In this document: positions 62,049-64,000 of the stretch, piece after piece | How positions within the stretch are numbered: position 1 is the stretch's first letter | Layout: every line of letters starts with the position of its first letter | Origin: JBDHBD01 sp039586095 | Lineage (GTDB): Bacteria > Gemmatimonadota > Gemmatimonadetes > Palauibacterales > Palauibacteraceae | Direction: 5' to 3' | Assembly: GCA_039586095.1 (NCBI GenBank) | Contig: JBDHLB010000010.1 | Coordinates: forward strand, 7,108 to 71,107 | DNA length: 64,000 nucleotides | Made by a program: the position numbers and the translations under genes | The notes under the pieces: generated by a model | The model's database searches: none | The model's input: the letters and a program-made list of their open reading frames with translations, nothing else | What the model was told of the DNA's origin: nothing

Positions 62049-62930
62049 TCACTCGACCATGGCTACGGCCGGGCCGTGAACCGAACGACCAAGAGCCGCT
62101 GCAAGCAGGCGAAGCTCGTCCATCATGTGGGCAAAGTCGTCAGGGCGGAGAGACTGCACGCCGTCGCTGAGCGCCGTATCGGGTTGGTGGTGCACCTCCA
62201 CGAGCAGTCCATCCGCACCGGCGGCGACGGCCGCCTTGCTCATGGGCGGTACCATCCAGCGGTGACCGGTCCCGTGGCTCGGATCGACAATCACCGGGAG
62301 GTGGCTTCTGGTCTTCAGCGCCGGGACTGCGCTCAGATCGAGCGTGTTCCGGGTCGACGGCTCGAACGTGCGAATCCCTCGTTCGCAGAGGATCACCTGG
62401 TCGTTCCCACCCTGGAGAATGTACTCCGCGGCGTAGAGAAGCTCGTCCAGCGTCGCGCTCCATCCCCGCTTGAGCAGCACGGGTGTTCTGGAACGCCCGA
62501 TCTCTTCCAGTAGCGCATAGTCGTGCATGTGGCGCGAGCCCACTTGAAGCAGGTCCGCGTACTGACTGACCAGCTCCACCATTCGTGTCTCCATGACCTC
62601 GGTGACCACGGGCAAACCCGTCTCCTGCCGCACCCAGGCGAGCAACTCGAGGCCCTCCTCCTTGAGCCCCTGAAAGTCGTAGGGAGAAGTACGCGGCTTG
62701 AAGGCACCGCCTCGGAGAATTCGACCTCCGCTACTCTGGACCGCTCGGGCGGCTGTCAGCAGCTGCTCACGGCCCTCCACGGCGCACGGGCCCGCGATCA
62801 CCACGATCTCGTCGCCGCCGAGGCTCACACCCCCGACGGAAACGACCGTCCCCAGCGGGTTCGCCTGCGAACCCGCCAACTGAAAGCGTGCTTCCGTATC
62901 AGGCCGTCCTGTACCGCTTCGGTTGTCCAT
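62049..62930 (-). CDS. aroF: 3-deoxy-7-phosphoheptulonate (DAHP) synthase, type I beta
   Basis: First enzyme of the shikimate pathway. 293 residues. Landmarks: VVIAGPCAVEGREQLL, LRGGAFKPRTSPYDFQGL, VVTEVMETRMVELVS, LLQVGSRHMHDYALLEE, VLLKRGWSATLDELLYAAEYIL, LCERGIRTFEP and VDPSHGTGHRWMVPPMSKAAVAAGADGLLVEVH. No ACT or chorismate mutase domain is fused. ATG 62930 has GAGG just before it; an in-frame GTG at 62954 is an alternative. The gene follows tRNA-Arg on the same strand. Confidence 0.93.
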   Translation of the reverse strand: MDNRSGTGRPDTEARFQLAGSQANPLGTVVSVGGVSLGGDEIVVIAGPCAVEGREQLLTAARAVQSSGGRILRGGAFKPRTSPYDFQGLKEEGLELLAWVRQETGLPVVTEVMETRMVELVSQYADLLQVGSRHMHDYALLEEIGRSRTPVLLKRGWSATLDELLYAAEYILQGGNDQVILCERGIRTFEPSTRNTLDLSAVPALKTRSHLPVIVDPSHGTGHRWMVPPMSKAAVAAGADGLLVEVHHQPDTALSDGVQSLRPDDFAHMMDELRLLAAALGRSVHGPAVAMVE

Positions 62931-63006
62931 GACCCTCGGTTCGAGTGGTGACACCCAGATGGGCCGGTCGACACCGGCTCGCGCCGGCTCGCGCGACCCC
63001 TGAAAT

Positions 63007-63079
63007 GCGCCCGGGAGGACTCGAACCCCCAGCCTTCGGATCCGAAGTCCGACGCTCTATCCAGTTGAGCTACGGGCGC
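63007..63079 (-). tRNA. tRNA-Arg (anticodon UCG)
   Basis: 73 nt cloverleaf: acceptor GCGCCCG/CGGGCGC, D arm GCTC...GAGC, anticodon stem TCGGA/TCCGA with loop CTTCGGA (anticodon TCG), T arm GGGGG-TTCGAGT-CCTCC. CCA is not encoded. Reads CGA Arg codons. Confidence 0.97.
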
Positions 63080-63093
63080 GAAGATGGGCGGAT

Positions 63094-63122
63094 ACTCTAC
63101 ACGGCCACGTCGCAAGCGACAA
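63094..63122 (-). promoter_or_regulatory. Sigma-70 promoter for tRNA-Arg
   Basis: Minus strand TTGTCG, 17-nt spacer, TAGAGT. The -10 ends 14 nt before the tRNA 5' base. Confidence 0.55.
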
Positions 63123-63228
63123 GCGCAAGCCTCTGCCGGGCCCGCCTTGCTTGCCCCGCAAGACCGATCCATACCATACTTGCGTGTCTTTTGGCCCGGT
63201 TCTCCCCCTTTCTCCGCAGGAGGTAGCG

Positions 63229-63771
63229 ATGCTTCGCCGAAACCCACTCCGTCTACTTGTCCCCGTGCTTGTCGCTCTCGGTGCCGCGCCGACCCTGCTC
63301 ACGGCGCAGGAGGCGGACGCCAACGCAAAGATCAAGGAAGCGATGAGCGCCGCGATCCCGGCTATCAGCGAGAACGCCACGATCATGGATTGGGACCAGA
63401 CCGTGCTCCGGGAAGGCTCCAACGGGTGGACCTGCTTCCCTACGCCTCCCAACCTGCAGGGCAGCGCCCCAATGTGCCTGGACAAGCCCTGGACCCACTG
63501 GGCACACGCCTGGATGACCAAGGGAGAGTTCGAGGCCGAGACCGTGGGGATCGCGTACATGCTGTCCGGCGACGAAGGGGCCAGCAACATCGATCCCTAC
63601 GCAGAAGGGCCGACCGACGACAACGATTGGGTCGAGGCCGGTCCTCATCTGATGGTGATCGTGCCGAACGTGGCCGATCTCGAGGGCATGACCACGGATC
63701 ACGAGAACGGCGGGCCGTGGGTCATGTGGCAGGGGACACCGTACGCGCACATCATGGTCCCCGTGCGCTGA
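63229..63771 (+). CDS. Small exported protein of unknown function
   Basis: 180 residues. Signal peptide LLVPVLVALGAAPTLLTAQ (cleavage before EADAN). The mature domain is conserved-looking with two Cys (GWTCFPTPP, PMCLDKPW) and motifs GIAYMLSGDEGASNIDPYA and HLMVIVPNVADLEGM; family not recognised. ATG 63229 is fixed by an excellent AGGAGGT 6-7 nt upstream. Ends in a clear terminator. Highly expressed by its ribosome-binding site; function unknown. Confidence 0.85.
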   Translation: MLRRNPLRLLVPVLVALGAAPTLLTAQEADANAKIKEAMSAAIPAISENATIMDWDQTVLREGSNGWTCFPTPPNLQGSAPMCLDKPWTHWAHAWMTKGEFEAETVGIAYMLSGDEGASNIDPYAEGPTDDNDWVEAGPHLMVIVPNVADLEGMTTDHENGGPWVMWQGTPYAHIMVPVR

Positions 63772-63802
63772 CCGACCCCAGACCTTTCCACGTACGAAGG
63801 AA

Positions 63803-63824
63803 GGGGGCCAGGAGGCCCCCTTTT
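63803..63824 (+). terminator. Intrinsic terminator of the small exported protein gene
   Basis: GGGGGCC-AGGA-GGCCCCC followed by TTTT, a GC stem with T-run downstream of the stop. Confidence 0.88.
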
Positions 63825-63847
63825 CACATCTTTCACATCCGACGCAG

Positions 63848-63936
63848 CCGACCAGCGGCATAGGGGCTTCCCTCCGGGACGCTGGCTTTCGCAGGCGAAA
63901 GGGGCGCCCTCCGCGAAGCCCCTGCTCGCTGGTCGG
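63848..63936. other. Structured inverted-repeat element with inner hairpin
   Basis: Outer arms 63848-63870 and 63915-63936 pair over about 22 bp with one small mismatch zone (CCGACCAGCG and AGGGGCTTC blocks against AAGCCCCT and GCTGGTCGG). Inside, CTTTCGC-AG-GCGAAAG (63886-63901) is a perfect hairpin. A short direct repeat TTTCACATC precedes it, and the right arm extends partly into CACATCCGAC. No gene explains it. It may be a structured RNA, a regulatory element for a gene beyond the edge, or a repeat element. Confidence 0.55.
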
Positions 63937-64000
63937 ACGTGAAGGCACCTCGAAGGGTCAAACCATCCATAGGACGGCTCGTGCGGCCATGAGTCGAGTC

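Overview
The window is GC-rich, densely packed bacterial chromosome from a diderm. It carries an Omp85/TamA-like barrel protein, TamB, Lgt with several lipobox proteins, a TonB C-terminal domain protein and a type A RNase P RNA. Gene content and style (many GTG and TTG starts, 4-bp stop/start overlaps, TPR-SPOR lipoproteins, tandem PilX-like proteins) suggest Gemmatimonadota or a near relative. That placement is inference, not a marker-gene result.

Left edge to 5.7 kb: a murein-salvage group. A sodium:solute symporter (cut by the edge) follows a GH3 hexosaminidase fused to a serine beta-lactamase-like domain. A NamZ-type exo-muramidase diverges from them.

5.7-44.8 kb: a near-continuous minus-strand housekeeping run. 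In transcription order it reads: M16 peptidase pair, Nudix hydrolase, ECF sigma and zinc-finger anti-sigma, holA, TPR-SPOR lipoprotein, mutS, TonB-domain lipoprotein, PLP lyase, ddl, rhomboid, EF-G-like GTPase, yebC, ruvCAB, queA, tgt, yajC, def, fmt, thiE/S/G, rsmB, PASTA, YbbR, tsaD, lgt, metallophosphoesterase, Omp85, tamB, htpX, lipid kinase. Most junctions overlap by a few bases, so translational coupling is likely. Break points are a UUCG terminator after sigma, a strong hairpin after yebC and a tandem repeat between ruvA and ruvB.

45.0-45.45 kb: rnpB on the minus strand, with both strands of P1 identifiable.

45.9-64 kb: a more accessory region with mixed strands. It holds a large Ig-like lipoprotein with a mutated zinc-protease motif plus a small outer-membrane barrel; two tandem PilX-like pilins, each behind its own -24/-12 (sigma-54) promoter; a beta-propeller with a Met/His-rich insertion; a decayed proC; SRPBCC, NTF2-like and NADP-binding genes; an alpha/beta-hydrolase lipoprotein; a GGDEF-EAL protein; a small membrane protein with an epimerase and a steroid-reductase-like enzyme; DAHP synthase; tRNA-Arg(UCG); a small exported protein with a clear terminator; and a strongly structured non-coding element at the right edge.

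There is no CRISPR array, phage module, transposase or complete new defence system. The best leads are the sigma-54 pilin pair, the Met/His-rich propeller, the HQxxH protein, the proC remnant and the fused murein-salvage enzyme.
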